Part shown: piece after piece, positions 1 through 7,100 of the stretch
Layout: every line of letters begins with the position of its first letter
How positions within the stretch are numbered: the first letter of the stretch is position 1
NCBI GenBank assembly: GCA_022545625.1
Contig: JACZQS010000050.1
Location: 1-10,811 of the forward strand
Length of the DNA stretch: 10,811 nucleotides
DNA from: Pseudomonadota bacterium
GTDB taxonomy: Bacteria > Pseudomonadota > Gammaproteobacteria > GCA-001735895
Direction of reading: 5' to 3'
Program-made: the position numbers and the translations under genes
Notes under the pieces: model-generated
Seen by the model: only the letters and a program-made list of their open reading frames with translations
Told to the model about the DNA's origin: nothing
Database searches by the model: none

Positions 1-1956
1 TGGCGGAAAATTCGCCGGGGCCTGTCGGCCGGTCGCGTACAGAGCCCGGCGTTACGAATGATCGTCGAGCGCGAACTCGAAATCGAAGCTTTCAACCCGG
101 TAGAATACTGGAGTATAGAGTCCGACAATAACTTCGAGGGGCATTCTTTCAGCGCCAGGTTGACCCAGCTCCAGGGTGAGAAAGTCAAACAGTTCACCAT
201 CACCAGTGCCGACCAGGCAAATTCGGCCCACCGTGTACTGGACGAGGCAGCAAACGGTAAGTTACGCGTTGTGCAAGTCGAAAAGAAGCAGCGTAAACGA
301 AATCCGGCGCCGCCATTTACCACTTCGACCTTGCAACAGGAAGCCTCGCGAAAGCTAGGATTCGGAGCCCAACGTACCATGCGTACGGCCCAACGGCTCT
401 ATGAAGGCATTGACGTCGGCGCCGGTCAGGATGGACTGATTTCATATATGCGCACCGACTCGGTAACCCTTTCTAGCGAAGCCCTGGGACAATTACGAGA
501 ATTTATTGGCGAGAAATTTGGTCAGGCAAATTTGCCCGAATCGGCACGCATTTATAAAGCGACCGCAGCAAATGCCCAGGAAGCACACGAAGCGATACGT
601 CCCACTAATCCCGCATACGAACCATTCAAGATCAAGGAACACCTGAGTGACGATGAATTCCGGCTTTACAGCCTGATCTGGAAACGCACTATTGCCTGCC
701 AGATGGTTCACGCTACGATAGACACGGTTAGCGTAGATCTGGCCTGCGGCAGTGGCAATACTTTCCGCGCCAATGGCTCGACAATTCGTGATCTGGGCTT
801 CATGCGCGTCTACATTGAAGATCAGGATGACGTCAAAAAGGACGACTCAAAAGAGAATATCCTGCCGCCACTTAAACAAGGGGATATCGTCGACTTAAAT
901 GAAATTCGTCTTGAACAGCATTTTACCGAACCACCACCCCGCTTTAGTGAGGCAACCCTGGTCAAGACCCTGGAAGAATATGGCATCGGGAGACCTTCGA
1001 CCTATGCCTCGATTATTACCACGCTGCTTGATCGCGAATACGTCGAACTGGAAAGTAGGCGTTTCCACCCGACCGATGTCGGGCGCGTGGTCGCGCGTTT
1101 TCTGACCGAGCATTTCACCCAATACGTCGACTACGATTTCACCGCGCAACTGGAGGAGTCACTGGACGCAATATCACGCGGCGAGAGGGAATGGTTGCCC
1201 TTAATGGAAGATTTCTGGCGTACATTCAAAAGCCTGGTCGACGAAAAAATGGAGACTGTCAGTCGCGATGAAGCGGTCCAGGCACGCCAACTGGGTATCG
1301 ACGAAAAAAGCGGAAAACCGATTACGGTACGAATGGGTCGCTATGGCCCATTCGTTCAAATAGGAACCCGTGAAGATGAAGATAAACCGCGTTTTGCCGG
1401 CCTCAGACCGGGCCAGAAAATGGACACTATCAATCTGGAAGAAGCACTCGAGCTATTTAAATTGCCCAGGGAACTCGGCACATCACCGGAAGGTGAGGCA
1501 ATTTCAACCAACATTGGTCGTTTCGGTCCCTACGTGAAATACGACAGCAAGTTTGTTTCGCTCAATGTCAAAGAAGGAGACGATCCCTTTACCTTGACGC
1601 TGGAACGAGCACTCGAACTGGTGCGTGAAAAGAAAGAATTCGACGCCAATCGCGAAATAAAAGCTTTCGAAGGTACCGATATTATAATATTGCGTGGTAG
1701 ATACGGTCCTTATATTACCGATGGGGTGAAAAATGCCCGAATTCCGAAGGATGTCGAGGATCCGCAAACCCTGACGCTGGAAGTTTGCCAGGAATTAATC
1801 GAGAAAGCGCCGTTACCCAAGTCGCGCCGCAAAAAAGCGACCAGGAAGAAAACCGCAGCGAAGAAATCAGCTGGGAAGAAGGGGTCAGCGAAAAAATCGG
1901 CGAAGAAAAAGACCGCTAAAAAGAAAGCCGTAGCCATAAAAACAGTCGATACCTAA
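1..1956 (+). CDS. topA: DNA topoisomerase I (type IA), 5' truncated
   Basis: This enzyme relaxes negatively supercoiled DNA by transient single-strand cleavage. The frame is open from base 1, so the ATG at 58 is internal and the gene starts outside the window. The fragment begins with the conserved GLSAGRVQSPALR stretch. The catalytic tyrosine lies in SYMRTDS (codon 445-447), which corresponds to Tyr319 of E. coli, so about 170 N-terminal residues, mainly the Toprim domain, are missing. After the core come three C-terminal repeats, each with a GR[YF]GP[FY] signature (around bases 1339, 1516 and 1699). The protein ends in a Lys/Ala-rich tail (about 1806-1953). The fragment has only three scattered cysteines and no CxxC pairs, so the zinc ribbons of E. 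coli TopA are absent. tsaC follows after 19 bases. Identification is very secure. Confidence 0.97.
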   Translation, partial: WRKIRRGLSAGRVQSPALRMIVERELEIEAFNPVEYWSIESDNNFEGHSFSARLTQLQGEKVKQFTITSADQANSAHRVLDEAANGKLRVVQVEKKQRKRNPAPPFTTSTLQQEASRKLGFGAQRTMRTAQRLYEGIDVGAGQDGLISYMRTDSVTLSSEALGQLREFIGEKFGQANLPESARIYKATAANAQEAHEAIRPTNPAYEPFKIKEHLSDDEFRLYSLIWKRTIACQMVHATIDTVSVDLACGSGNTFRANGSTIRDLGFMRVYIEDQDDVKKDDSKENILPPLKQGDIVDLNEIRLEQHFTEPPPRFSEATLVKTLEEYGIGRPSTYASIITTLLDREYVELESRRFHPTDVGRVVARFLTEHFTQYVDYDFTAQLEESLDAISRGEREWLPLMEDFWRTFKSLVDEKMETVSRDEAVQARQLGIDEKSGKPITVRMGRYGPFVQIGTREDEDKPRFAGLRPGQKMDTINLEEALELFKLPRELGTSPEGEAISTNIGRFGPYVKYDSKFVSLNVKEGDDPFTLTLERALELVREKKEFDANREIKAFEGTDIIILRGRYGPYITDGVKNARIPKDVEDPQTLTLEVCQELIEKAPLPKSRRKKATRKKTAAKKSAGKKGSAKKSAKKKTAKKKAVAIKTVDT

Positions 1957-1975
1957 TCCTGAATCCTAGTTCCCC

Positions 1976-2539
1976 ATGTCTCCCTGGTCAATCAAGCGAT
2001 TGAGTAAAGCCGTCGAGAATGGGGCAGTGATTGCCTACCCCACGGATACGATCTGGGGTTTCGGTTGCCACCCCATGCTAGCCTCCAGTGTCATTCGAAT
2101 CCTTAACATTAAACACAGACCAGTCGCCAAAGGACTGATTCTGCTTTGCTCGCGGATGGAATATTGCAAGCCCTATATCAATCCCGGTTTATCGCCTGAA
2201 CAGATCGATTTAATCAGGCAGGAAAACCGACATCCGGTCACCTGGCTTATACCTGCGGCCAGAAAATGCCCGATTTGGCTGCGGGGTGAATTCTCTACTG
2301 TAGCGGTGCGTATTACCAATCACCCTTTTATTGAAGCGCTTTGCAATGAAATGCACTCACCCATCGTATCGACCAGCGCAAATCGACATCGCCGTTCAAC
2401 TATTCGTAACGCCTTGCAGGCACGCCGCCAATTCGACGGGGAGTTGGATTTCATAGTTACTGGCTTCAACAGGGGCACAAATCAAGCAAGTGAGATAAAA
2501 TCACTGGCTACCGGTCATACCATTAGAGCTGCGTTATGA
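1976..2539 (+). CDS. tsaC: Threonylcarbamoyl-AMP synthase (TsaC/YrdC/Sua5 family)
   Basis: TsaC makes threonylcarbamoyl-AMP from threonine, bicarbonate and ATP; the TsaBDE machinery then transfers the group to A37 of ANN-decoding tRNAs as t6A. The 187-residue product matches the length of E. coli TsaC (about 190). Family marks visible are VIAYPTDTIWGFGC near residue 19, KHRPVAKGLIL near residue 46, and the STSAN nucleotide-binding motif near residue 132. It lacks the extra C-terminal Sua5 domain, so it is the short TsaC form. The ATG at 1976 is the only sensible start, although no strong Shine-Dalgarno is visible before it. The gene lies 19 bases after topA and its stop overlaps the hemF start in ATGA, so translation of the two is probably coupled. 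Confidence 0.95.
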   Translation: MSPWSIKRLSKAVENGAVIAYPTDTIWGFGCHPMLASSVIRILNIKHRPVAKGLILLCSRMEYCKPYINPGLSPEQIDLIRQENRHPVTWLIPAARKCPIWLRGEFSTVAVRITNHPFIEALCNEMHSPIVSTSANRHRRSTIRNALQARRQFDGELDFIVTGFNRGTNQASEIKSLATGHTIRAAL

Positions 2540-3441
2540 GTAGTCAGATCGATCAGGTTAGATCCTACCTTAAGGTCCTGCAGGACAAGGTCACCGATAG
2601 CCTCGAGGCTGCAGATGGAGCCGGTCATTTTACCAGCGACGAATGGTCACGCGAGTCGGGTGGCGGAGGCTGCACCATGGTGTTGGATAATGGTCAGGTT
2701 TTTGAACAGGCCGGGGTTAATTATTCCGAGGTGAACGGCGATAATTTACCCGCATCTGCCACCGCACATCGACCCGAACTAGCCGGTCGTAGCTTCCGGG
2801 CCATGGGTGTTTCCCTGGTAGTGCACCCGTACAATCCACACCTGCCGACCTCGCATGCAAACCTGCGATATTTCATCGCCGAGAAGCCTGGTCAGGAACC
2901 GGTCTGGTGGTTTGGGGGCGGATTTGATTTAACCCCCTATTATGCCTACCAGGAAGACTGTGAACACTGGCATCGAACCGCCAGAAAGGCCTGTGAAAGT
3001 TTCGGCAGCGACGCTTACGCTCGATACAAAAAGTGGTGTGATGACTACTTTTATCTTGTCCATCGGCAGGAAGCGCGAGGCATCGGCGGCTTATTTTTCG
3101 ACGACCTTAACCTGCCCGACTTCGAAACTGTGTTTGCATTCATGCGCAGTGTTGGCGACCACTACCTGCCTGCCTACCTGCCGATTATCGAAAAACGCAA
3201 GGGCACGGATTTTGGCGAAAGGGAAAAAAAATTCCAGTGGTATCGTCGCGGCCGTTATGTCGAGTTCAACCTGATCTACGATCGCGGCACACTATTTGGC
3301 CTGCAATCGGGCGGCCGCACCGAATCCATCCTGATGTCTCTGCCACCGGTGGTGAACTGGCAATATAATTTCCGCCCCGAGACCGGTAGTGCCGAGGCCA
3401 GGCTCACCGAATATTACCTGCAACCCAGGGACTGGCTGTAG
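2536..3441 (+). CDS. hemF: Oxygen-dependent coproporphyrinogen III oxidase
   Basis: HemF converts coproporphyrinogen III to protoporphyrinogen IX with O2 in the cytoplasm, a late step of haem synthesis, so the host can make haem aerobically. The 301-residue product is full length (E. coli 299). Conserved stretches include ESGGGGCTMV (residues 40-49), VVHPYNPHLPTSHANLRYF (95-113), WWFGGGFDLTPYY (124-136), GIGGLFFDDLN (182-192) and GRTESILMSLPP (260-271). Histidines 97, 107, 146 and 176 match, with a shift of one, the four metal-ligand histidines I recall for E. coli HemF (96, 106, 145, 175). The start codon overlaps the tsaC stop by 4 bases. In many gammaproteobacteria aroE follows; here a YkgJ-type gene does. 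Identification is secure. Confidence 0.97.
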   Translation: MSSQIDQVRSYLKVLQDKVTDSLEAADGAGHFTSDEWSRESGGGGCTMVLDNGQVFEQAGVNYSEVNGDNLPASATAHRPELAGRSFRAMGVSLVVHPYNPHLPTSHANLRYFIAEKPGQEPVWWFGGGFDLTPYYAYQEDCEHWHRTARKACESFGSDAYARYKKWCDDYFYLVHRQEARGIGGLFFDDLNLPDFETVFAFMRSVGDHYLPAYLPIIEKRKGTDFGEREKKFQWYRRGRYVEFNLIYDRGTLFGLQSGGRTESILMSLPPVVNWQYNFRPETGSAEARLTEYYLQPRDWL

Positions 3442-3469
3442 CCTGTCGTCCCAGATCCAACAAGTTCAC

Positions 3470-3476
3470 AGGAGGT
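3470..3476 (+). promoter_or_regulatory. Strong ribosome binding site of the YkgJ-type gene
   Basis: AGGAGGT, a near-perfect match to the anti-Shine-Dalgarno, sits 5 bases before the ATG at 3482. It settles the start of the downstream gene against an in-frame ATG at 3389 inside hemF. It is the strongest ribosome binding site I noticed in the window. Confidence 0.85.
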
Positions 3477-3481
3477 CCAGA

Positions 3482-3907
3482 ATGAATATTCCGGCATTCC
3501 CCAGCATCGACATCACTACCGAGACAATAACCAACAATAAATGCGAGCGCTGCACTAATTCTACCTGTTGCACTTATGTCACCCAACAGATCGACGTCCC
3601 ACGCTCGAAATATAGTTTTGAAATCCTGCTCTGGCAGGTTTCGCATCGGGGCGTGGGTGTCTATAAAGATGAAGACGGCTGGTTTGTTATATTTGACACG
3701 CCCTGTAGTCACCTTGAAGTGGATGGGCGATGCGGCATATACGAAGATCGCCCTGCTATATGCCGCACCCACGAGAATGATTTCTGCGAGTACGACGCGC
3801 CAGCCGAAGACGGCTTTGATCTCTATTTTCCTGACTATCCCACGTTGCTCGCTTATTGCAAAAATCGATTCAAAAAATGGTCTACGGGTAATCCTGCGCC
3901 AGCATAA
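3482..3907 (+). CDS. YkgJ/UPF0153-type cysteine-cluster protein (putative metal binding)
   Basis: The product is a 141-residue cytoplasmic protein of the YkgJ (zinc- or iron-binding cysteine cluster) family. No biochemical function is settled for this family. Cysteines 21, 24, 29 and 30 form a CxxC plus CC cluster near the N-terminus. C75, C84, C94 and C102 form the second half, including the typical CGIYEDRPAICR stretch (residues 84-95). C126 is an extra C-terminal cysteine. The start at 3482 is chosen because of the strong AGGAGGT before it; the longer in-frame reading from 3389 would run into hemF coding sequence and adds no family-like residues. The gene is 40 bases after hemF with no visible terminator between, so it may be cotranscribed with hemF. 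The family call is confident, the role unknown. Confidence 0.85.
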   Translation: MNIPAFPSIDITTETITNNKCERCTNSTCCTYVTQQIDVPRSKYSFEILLWQVSHRGVGVYKDEDGWFVIFDTPCSHLEVDGRCGIYEDRPAICRTHENDFCEYDAPAEDGFDLYFPDYPTLLAYCKNRFKKWSTGNPAPA

Positions 3908-4003
3908 TCAATCAGAAGTTAGCAGTGAAGAATCAGCTTCGCGACCTGCCAATAATCTAGTCTCGCGGGTTTTACTGGTTATTAAATTGAAGAGGTATTT
4001 AGT
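3908..4003 (+). other. Short intergenic region with the NAT ribosome binding site
   Basis: This 96-base gap separates the YkgJ-type gene from the NAT reading frame. I see no hairpin terminator and no good -35/-10 pair. An in-frame stop (TAA, 3983-3985) bounds the NAT frame upstream. GAGGT at 3992-3996 is a good Shine-Dalgarno and lies 7 bases before ATC 4004. Confidence 0.5.
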
Positions 4004-4822
4004 ATCAATTCACAATTAGTCACCATCGAAACATACCTGCATCGCATTGCTTATACCGGTAGCCTGGCACCGAACCTGTTCAACTTAAATCACCTGCACC
4101 TGGCACACCAGCAAACCGTACCATTTGAGAACCTCGACATAATACTGGGCCGTCGCATTGATCTCAAACTACCGGCCATCCTCGATAAAATTGTCAATAA
4201 AAAGCGTGGCGGTTTTTGCTATGAACTCAACAGCGCGTTTGCCTGGCTGTTGGACAAGATCGGTTTCAAGGTAAAATTGCTGTCAGCCCGAACCTACGAT
4301 GGCGAGACTCTGGGTCCCGAATTCGATCACATGCTGATCCTGGTAAACCTGGATCAGCCGGTCATTGCCGATGTGGGCTTCGGTGACTCGTTTTTGTTAC
4401 CAATAATTCCAGGCGGTGCCGATTGCTATCAGTTCGATCGCTACTATCGCCTGCAAAACAATGAGGGAAGATGGGTATTGCAGCAACGATTCGAGGCCGG
4501 CGACTGGAAATCACAGTATATTTTCGATATGAAATCACATCCACTGCATCACTTCGATGCCATGTGTGATTATCATCAAACCAGTCAATCATCCAGTTTT
4601 ACGCGCAAAACCGTGTGTTCACGCGTTACCGAATCAGGTCGAATTACCTATGCCGACGGCCGCTATATCGTAAATGAGCAGGATAATCGGGAAGAAACCA
4701 TGGTTGGGAACGAGGCGAGCCTGAACAAAATTTTGCGCAACCAGTTTGGCATCAGATTCGGCGCGAATGATCTCAGGCAACTGGTTGCGACCTCGCCTGG
4801 CTATTCTTCAAACGCCAAATGA
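4004..4822 (+). CDS. Arylamine N-acetyltransferase, apparently with an ATC start
   Basis: NATs transfer an acetyl group from acetyl-CoA to arylamines, hydrazines and related amines through a Cys-His-Asp triad. Read from ATC 4004 the product has 272 residues, close to the family norm. It begins with a typical NAT N-terminus (IETYLHRIAYTG), followed by TVPFENLDI and RGGFCYELN. The triad is Cys72 (codon 4217-4219), His109 in FDHMLILV and Asp123 in ADVGFG, near the C69/H107/D122 of Salmonella NAT. No ATG, GTG or TTG occurs in frame between the stop at 3983 and the catalytic Cys codon. The first one, TTG 4250, would remove the catalytic Cys. ATC 4004 has GAGGT 7 bases upstream and is the best-placed start; ATT 3986 and ATC 4025 are poorer. 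Its stop overlaps the next gene in ATGA. The enzyme call is very sure, the exact start is inferred. Confidence 0.88.
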   Translation: MNSQLVTIETYLHRIAYTGSLAPNLFNLNHLHLAHQQTVPFENLDIILGRRIDLKLPAILDKIVNKKRGGFCYELNSAFAWLLDKIGFKVKLLSARTYDGETLGPEFDHMLILVNLDQPVIADVGFGDSFLLPIIPGGADCYQFDRYYRLQNNEGRWVLQQRFEAGDWKSQYIFDMKSHPLHHFDAMCDYHQTSQSSSFTRKTVCSRVTESGRITYADGRYIVNEQDNREETMVGNEASLNKILRNQFGIRFGANDLRQLVATSPGYSSNAK

Positions 4823-5604
4823 CTCTTAATTCGACAAACACGAAAGTGGTAGTTTTAGCACTTGTTACCGCAGTAGTTATTGCCACCGGCGTCCTTGTAG
4901 ACCCGGTACCCCAGGACCAACAGTATCACCAGTTCGCAGACCAACGGGCCTATTTCGCAATTCCAAATGTGCTGAATGTGGCGACAAACCTGTTCTTTGC
5001 CCTGATCGGTTTTGCCGGGCTGTACTTCCTTTGCATTCGGCGATCGCTGATTGTCGTCGATTCTATATTTGCAGTATACATCACGTTTTTCGCTGCGCTA
5101 GCGGCTGTCGCACCCGGATCGGCCTATTACCACTGGATGCCAGATAACCAGAGCCTGGTCTGGGACCGTCTGCCAATGACGCTCGCATTCATGTCCTTTT
5201 TTACCATTATCCTGGCCGAGCGACTTTCCCTAAAATTCGCCAGGATAATTTTCCTGCCATTAATCATCGTCGGAGTCTTATCGATAGTCTACTGGCATCA
5301 CAGCGAACTGGCAGGTAATGGAGACTTACGTCCCTATGGCCTGGTGCAATTCTTACCGATGTTGCTGGTTCCAATGATCTTGTTGATGTTCGACGAAAAA
5401 TTTACCCATGGGCGGGCAATCTGGTGGTTTCTCGGCTGGTACCTGGTTGCCAAGATATTTGAACTACTCGACCAGCAGGTTTTTGAATGGTTAGGGTTAG
5501 TCAGCGGACACAGCCTGAAACACCTGGGCGCGAGTATCGGTTGCTTCATATACCTGAGATATCTGCAGACCAGGTCGATCATCGGTTCAGAGAACCAGAC
5601 TTAA
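4819..5604 (+). CDS. Ceramidase-like CREST-superfamily integral membrane hydrolase
   Basis: The 261-residue product is very hydrophobic, with about seven membrane segments, the first at about residues 8-27. It resembles alkaline ceramidases (CREST superfamily), which are zinc-dependent membrane amidases. Residues 100-120 carry the hallmark GSAYYHW followed by WDRLPM, and residues 230-236 carry GHSLKHL. Ser101, His105, Asp116, His231 and His235 keep the spacings I recall for the human ACER3 active site (S77, H81, D92, H217, H221), so a competent zinc site is plausible. The start overlaps the NAT stop by 4 bases (ATGA), so translation is probably coupled. Its stop shares TTAA (5601-5604) with the stop of the convergent DUF899 gene. 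The substrate is unknown; a ceramide or another lipid amide is only an inference from the family. Confidence 0.8.
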   Translation: MTLNSTNTKVVVLALVTAVVIATGVLVDPVPQDQQYHQFADQRAYFAIPNVLNVATNLFFALIGFAGLYFLCIRRSLIVVDSIFAVYITFFAALAAVAPGSAYYHWMPDNQSLVWDRLPMTLAFMSFFTIILAERLSLKFARIIFLPLIIVGVLSIVYWHHSELAGNGDLRPYGLVQFLPMLLVPMILLMFDEKFTHGRAIWWFLGWYLVAKIFELLDQQVFEWLGLVSGHSLKHLGASIGCFIYLRYLQTRSIIGSENQT

Positions 5605-6308
5605 CCTTCGTATGCATCGTGTCGGCGGAGCCAGGCCATGGTGAAATCCAGATCATCTTCGTCGCGTCCTTTGGGTAACAAATCCAGGTAATGATACGCA
5701 CCGTTCAGCATATCCAGGCCCCGTGCATAGCAGGAATAGGTATGGAACACTTCAGCCTCAGGACTCCGGTAAAACACGCTTATCCCGGGCGCTTCATCGG
5801 CTGGGAAGCTACCGAAATTAAAGTTATAGAACATCTCGGCTTTGTCCATTTCTTCGGCGCTAAATGACACATGATAATCGGAATTAAAATCGTTACCCAA
5901 TGATGATACCCATTTAAAATCCCAGCCCATACGCTTCCTGTAGGCCTGCAATTGCGTCAGACTGGCCCTCGATACAACGACCATATTTGCATCGCGATGC
6001 CTGAGATGAATGTCGATACCATTGAAATTATCAGCCCAGAAACTACAGCTAGGACAGCCCTCCTCCCAGTCGGGTCCGTACATGAAGTGATAGATGATAA
6101 GCTGGCTTTTATCTTCGAATAAATCAGCAAGGCTCAGCTTTCCATTCAGGTCTTCGAATAAATACTCGGCATCGACCTTAACCCAGGGTAGTTGCCTTCG
6201 TTTCTGGCTCAACTGATCGCGTAGCCTGGTAAAATCTTTTTCTTCCTGCAAAAATATCCTACGCGCTTCAAGCCACTCGTCTCTGGAAACCAGTTTTCTA
6301 GTCTGCAT
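5601..6308 (-). CDS. DUF899-family thioredoxin-like protein
   Basis: The 235-residue product matches the DUF899 family of thioredoxin-fold proteins, whose reaction is not known to me. The start (RKLVSRDEWLEAR, residues 3-15) and the core (YHFMYGPDWEEGCPSC, then FWADNFNG, then ASLTQLQAYRKRMGW) are typical. CPSC is a CxxC pair in the thioredoxin position, which suggests redox chemistry or thiol binding. There is no signal peptide, so it should be cytoplasmic. The start is supported by TTGGAGAA, whose GGAG lies 7 bases before the ATG. It is the third gene of the arsR-SRPBCC-DUF899 operon, 18 bases after the SRPBCC stop, and so is probably controlled by the ArsR protein. The family call is confident. 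Confidence 0.88.
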   Translation of the reverse strand: MQTRKLVSRDEWLEARRIFLQEEKDFTRLRDQLSQKRRQLPWVKVDAEYLFEDLNGKLSLADLFEDKSQLIIYHFMYGPDWEEGCPSCSFWADNFNGIDIHLRHRDANMVVVSRASLTQLQAYRKRMGWDFKWVSSLGNDFNSDYHVSFSAEEMDKAEMFYNFNFGSFPADEAPGISVFYRSPEAEVFHTYSCYARGLDMLNGAYHYLDLLPKGRDEDDLDFTMAWLRRHDAYEG

Positions 6309-6326
6309 GTTAATTCTCCAATTTGC

Positions 6327-6749
6327 TTAAGACAGGTCATCGAGAGCAGCGAGGATATTGCCCCATCCAATTTCATGATTGTCGCGGGTTTCCTCGTCAA
6401 TAAACCTGACGTGGGTCAGTTCTAGCCGGGTTTTAGCCTTATCCTGTGCAGTAAATTCCAGTGTCACAGTGCTTCCATCGGTGGAGAACGGCGACTCCCA
6501 GGAAAACACCAGGCGATTGGGCCTATCCAGTTCCAGGTAGGTCCCCGAATGTGGAATAATTTTCTCTCCGACATCCATGTGTATCGTAAAGCGCCCTCCC
6601 ACGCGACCATCAACTTCGGTTTTAGGTTGCGGCATTCCTGGCATCGGCAGCATGAAGCGTGCCAAAAGTTGCGGATCTAGCCAGGCGTCAAAAACCTTAT
6701 CGATCGGCGCGTTGATCACCCTGCTCAGCTTACAGATTAAATCATTCAT
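6327..6749 (-). CDS. SRPBCC / AHSA1-type ligand-binding domain protein
   Basis: The 140-residue product is a single START/SRPBCC domain of the AHSA1 (Aha1 C-terminal-like) type. These form a helix-grip fold with a hydrophobic cavity, and most bacterial members have no known ligand. It has the usual N-terminal SRVINAPIDKVFDAWLDPQ (residues 9-27), a central GGRFTIHM, the strand pair LVFSWESPF, and the late strand TRLELTHVRF. The start overlaps the arsR stop by 8 bases and is preceded by a strong GGGGGAG ribosome site about 9 bases upstream, so expression is coupled to the repressor. ArsR-AHSA1 gene pairs are common in bacteria. It may sense or act on a small molecule linked to the repressor, but nothing here shows which. 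Confidence 0.87.
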   Translation of the reverse strand: MNDLICKLSRVINAPIDKVFDAWLDPQLLARFMLPMPGMPQPKTEVDGRVGGRFTIHMDVGEKIIPHSGTYLELDRPNRLVFSWESPFSTDGSTVTLEFTAQDKAKTRLELTHVRFIDEETRDNHEIGWGNILAALDDLS

Positions 6750-7077
6750 TGTTCTTGTCTCCCCCGGTCATCAATTCGTTGAAATTATCCAGGCGCAACG
6801 CCCAGATAGATTTTAGCGACTTAAACCAGTCTTCAATTTCAGTGGTTTGAGTCAAATCGGCTGCTATCCAGTGGGTTCTGCCGATCGTTTCGCGGCGTAC
6901 CAGCCCTGCTTTCTCCAGCACCTTGATGTGCTTGGATACTGCGTTCAATGACAGGTCATAAATCCGTGCCAGATCGGTAACCCGGGTCTTGCCCTGTTGA
7001 CATAACACCGTCAACAATGATCGCCGCGTAGCGTCACTGACGGCCTTGAGTAACGTGGATAGTTTATTTTCATTCAT
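6742..7077 (-). CDS. ArsR/SmtB-family winged-helix repressor (non-metal type)
   Basis: The 111-residue product is a small dimeric winged-helix DNA-binding protein. The helix-turn-helix covers about residues 31-58 (RVTDLARIYDLSLNAVSKHI then KVLEKAGLV), and the wing about 60-72 (RRETIGRTHW). The ELCVCDL metal-binding motif of ArsR and SmtB is missing and the only cysteine is Cys26, so metal sensing is unlikely. It heads the operon with the SRPBCC gene (8-base overlap) and the DUF899 gene. Two palindromes, at 7083-7100 and 7124-7139, overlap its promoter and are likely its own operators. No clear Shine-Dalgarno precedes the ATG (7075-7077), and the predicted leader is only about 15 bases. Class is confident; the signal is unknown. 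Confidence 0.92.
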   Translation of the reverse strand: MNENKLSTLLKAVSDATRRSLLTVLCQQGKTRVTDLARIYDLSLNAVSKHIKVLEKAGLVRRETIGRTHWIAADLTQTTEIEDWFKSLKSIWALRLDNFNELMTGGDKNNE

Positions 7078-7082
7078 ATAAA

Positions 7083-7100
7083 TTCAACCAACTGGGTGAA
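7083..7100. promoter_or_regulatory. Putative ArsR operator 1 (start-site proximal)
   Basis: TTCAACCA-AC-TGGGTGAA is an inverted repeat with 7 of 8 positions paired around a 2-base centre. It covers the predicted transcription start of the arsR operon and touches the -10 box. It is a near copy of the site at 7124-7139, whose centre lies exactly 40 bases away. Dyads of this size before an arsR-type gene are typical self-binding sites; the binding itself is inferred. Confidence 0.65.

Noticed and set aside
899..1149. Overlapping readings on both strands inside topA
   Set aside because: They are shadows of the topA frame, with no motif, ribosome site or family resemblance.
1710..1937. Minus-strand reading rich in Phe and Ala opposite the topA tail
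   Set aside because: It is the complement of the Lys/Ala-rich tail; its composition is a by-product of AAG and AAA codons on the other strand.
3389..3907. YkgJ-type protein starting at ATG 3389
   Set aside because: The first 31 residues would come from hemF coding sequence in another frame and show no family similarity, while ATG 3482 has a near-perfect ribosome site.
4250..4822. A 190-residue protein starting at TTG 4250
   Set aside because: It is the C-terminal part of NAT; the same frame continues upstream with the conserved N-terminal region and the catalytic Cys, so this start is an artefact of lacking a standard start codon.
6742..7077. Metal-sensing ArsR/SmtB role
   Set aside because: The metal-site motif is absent, there is a single cysteine, and no metal resistance gene is adjacent.
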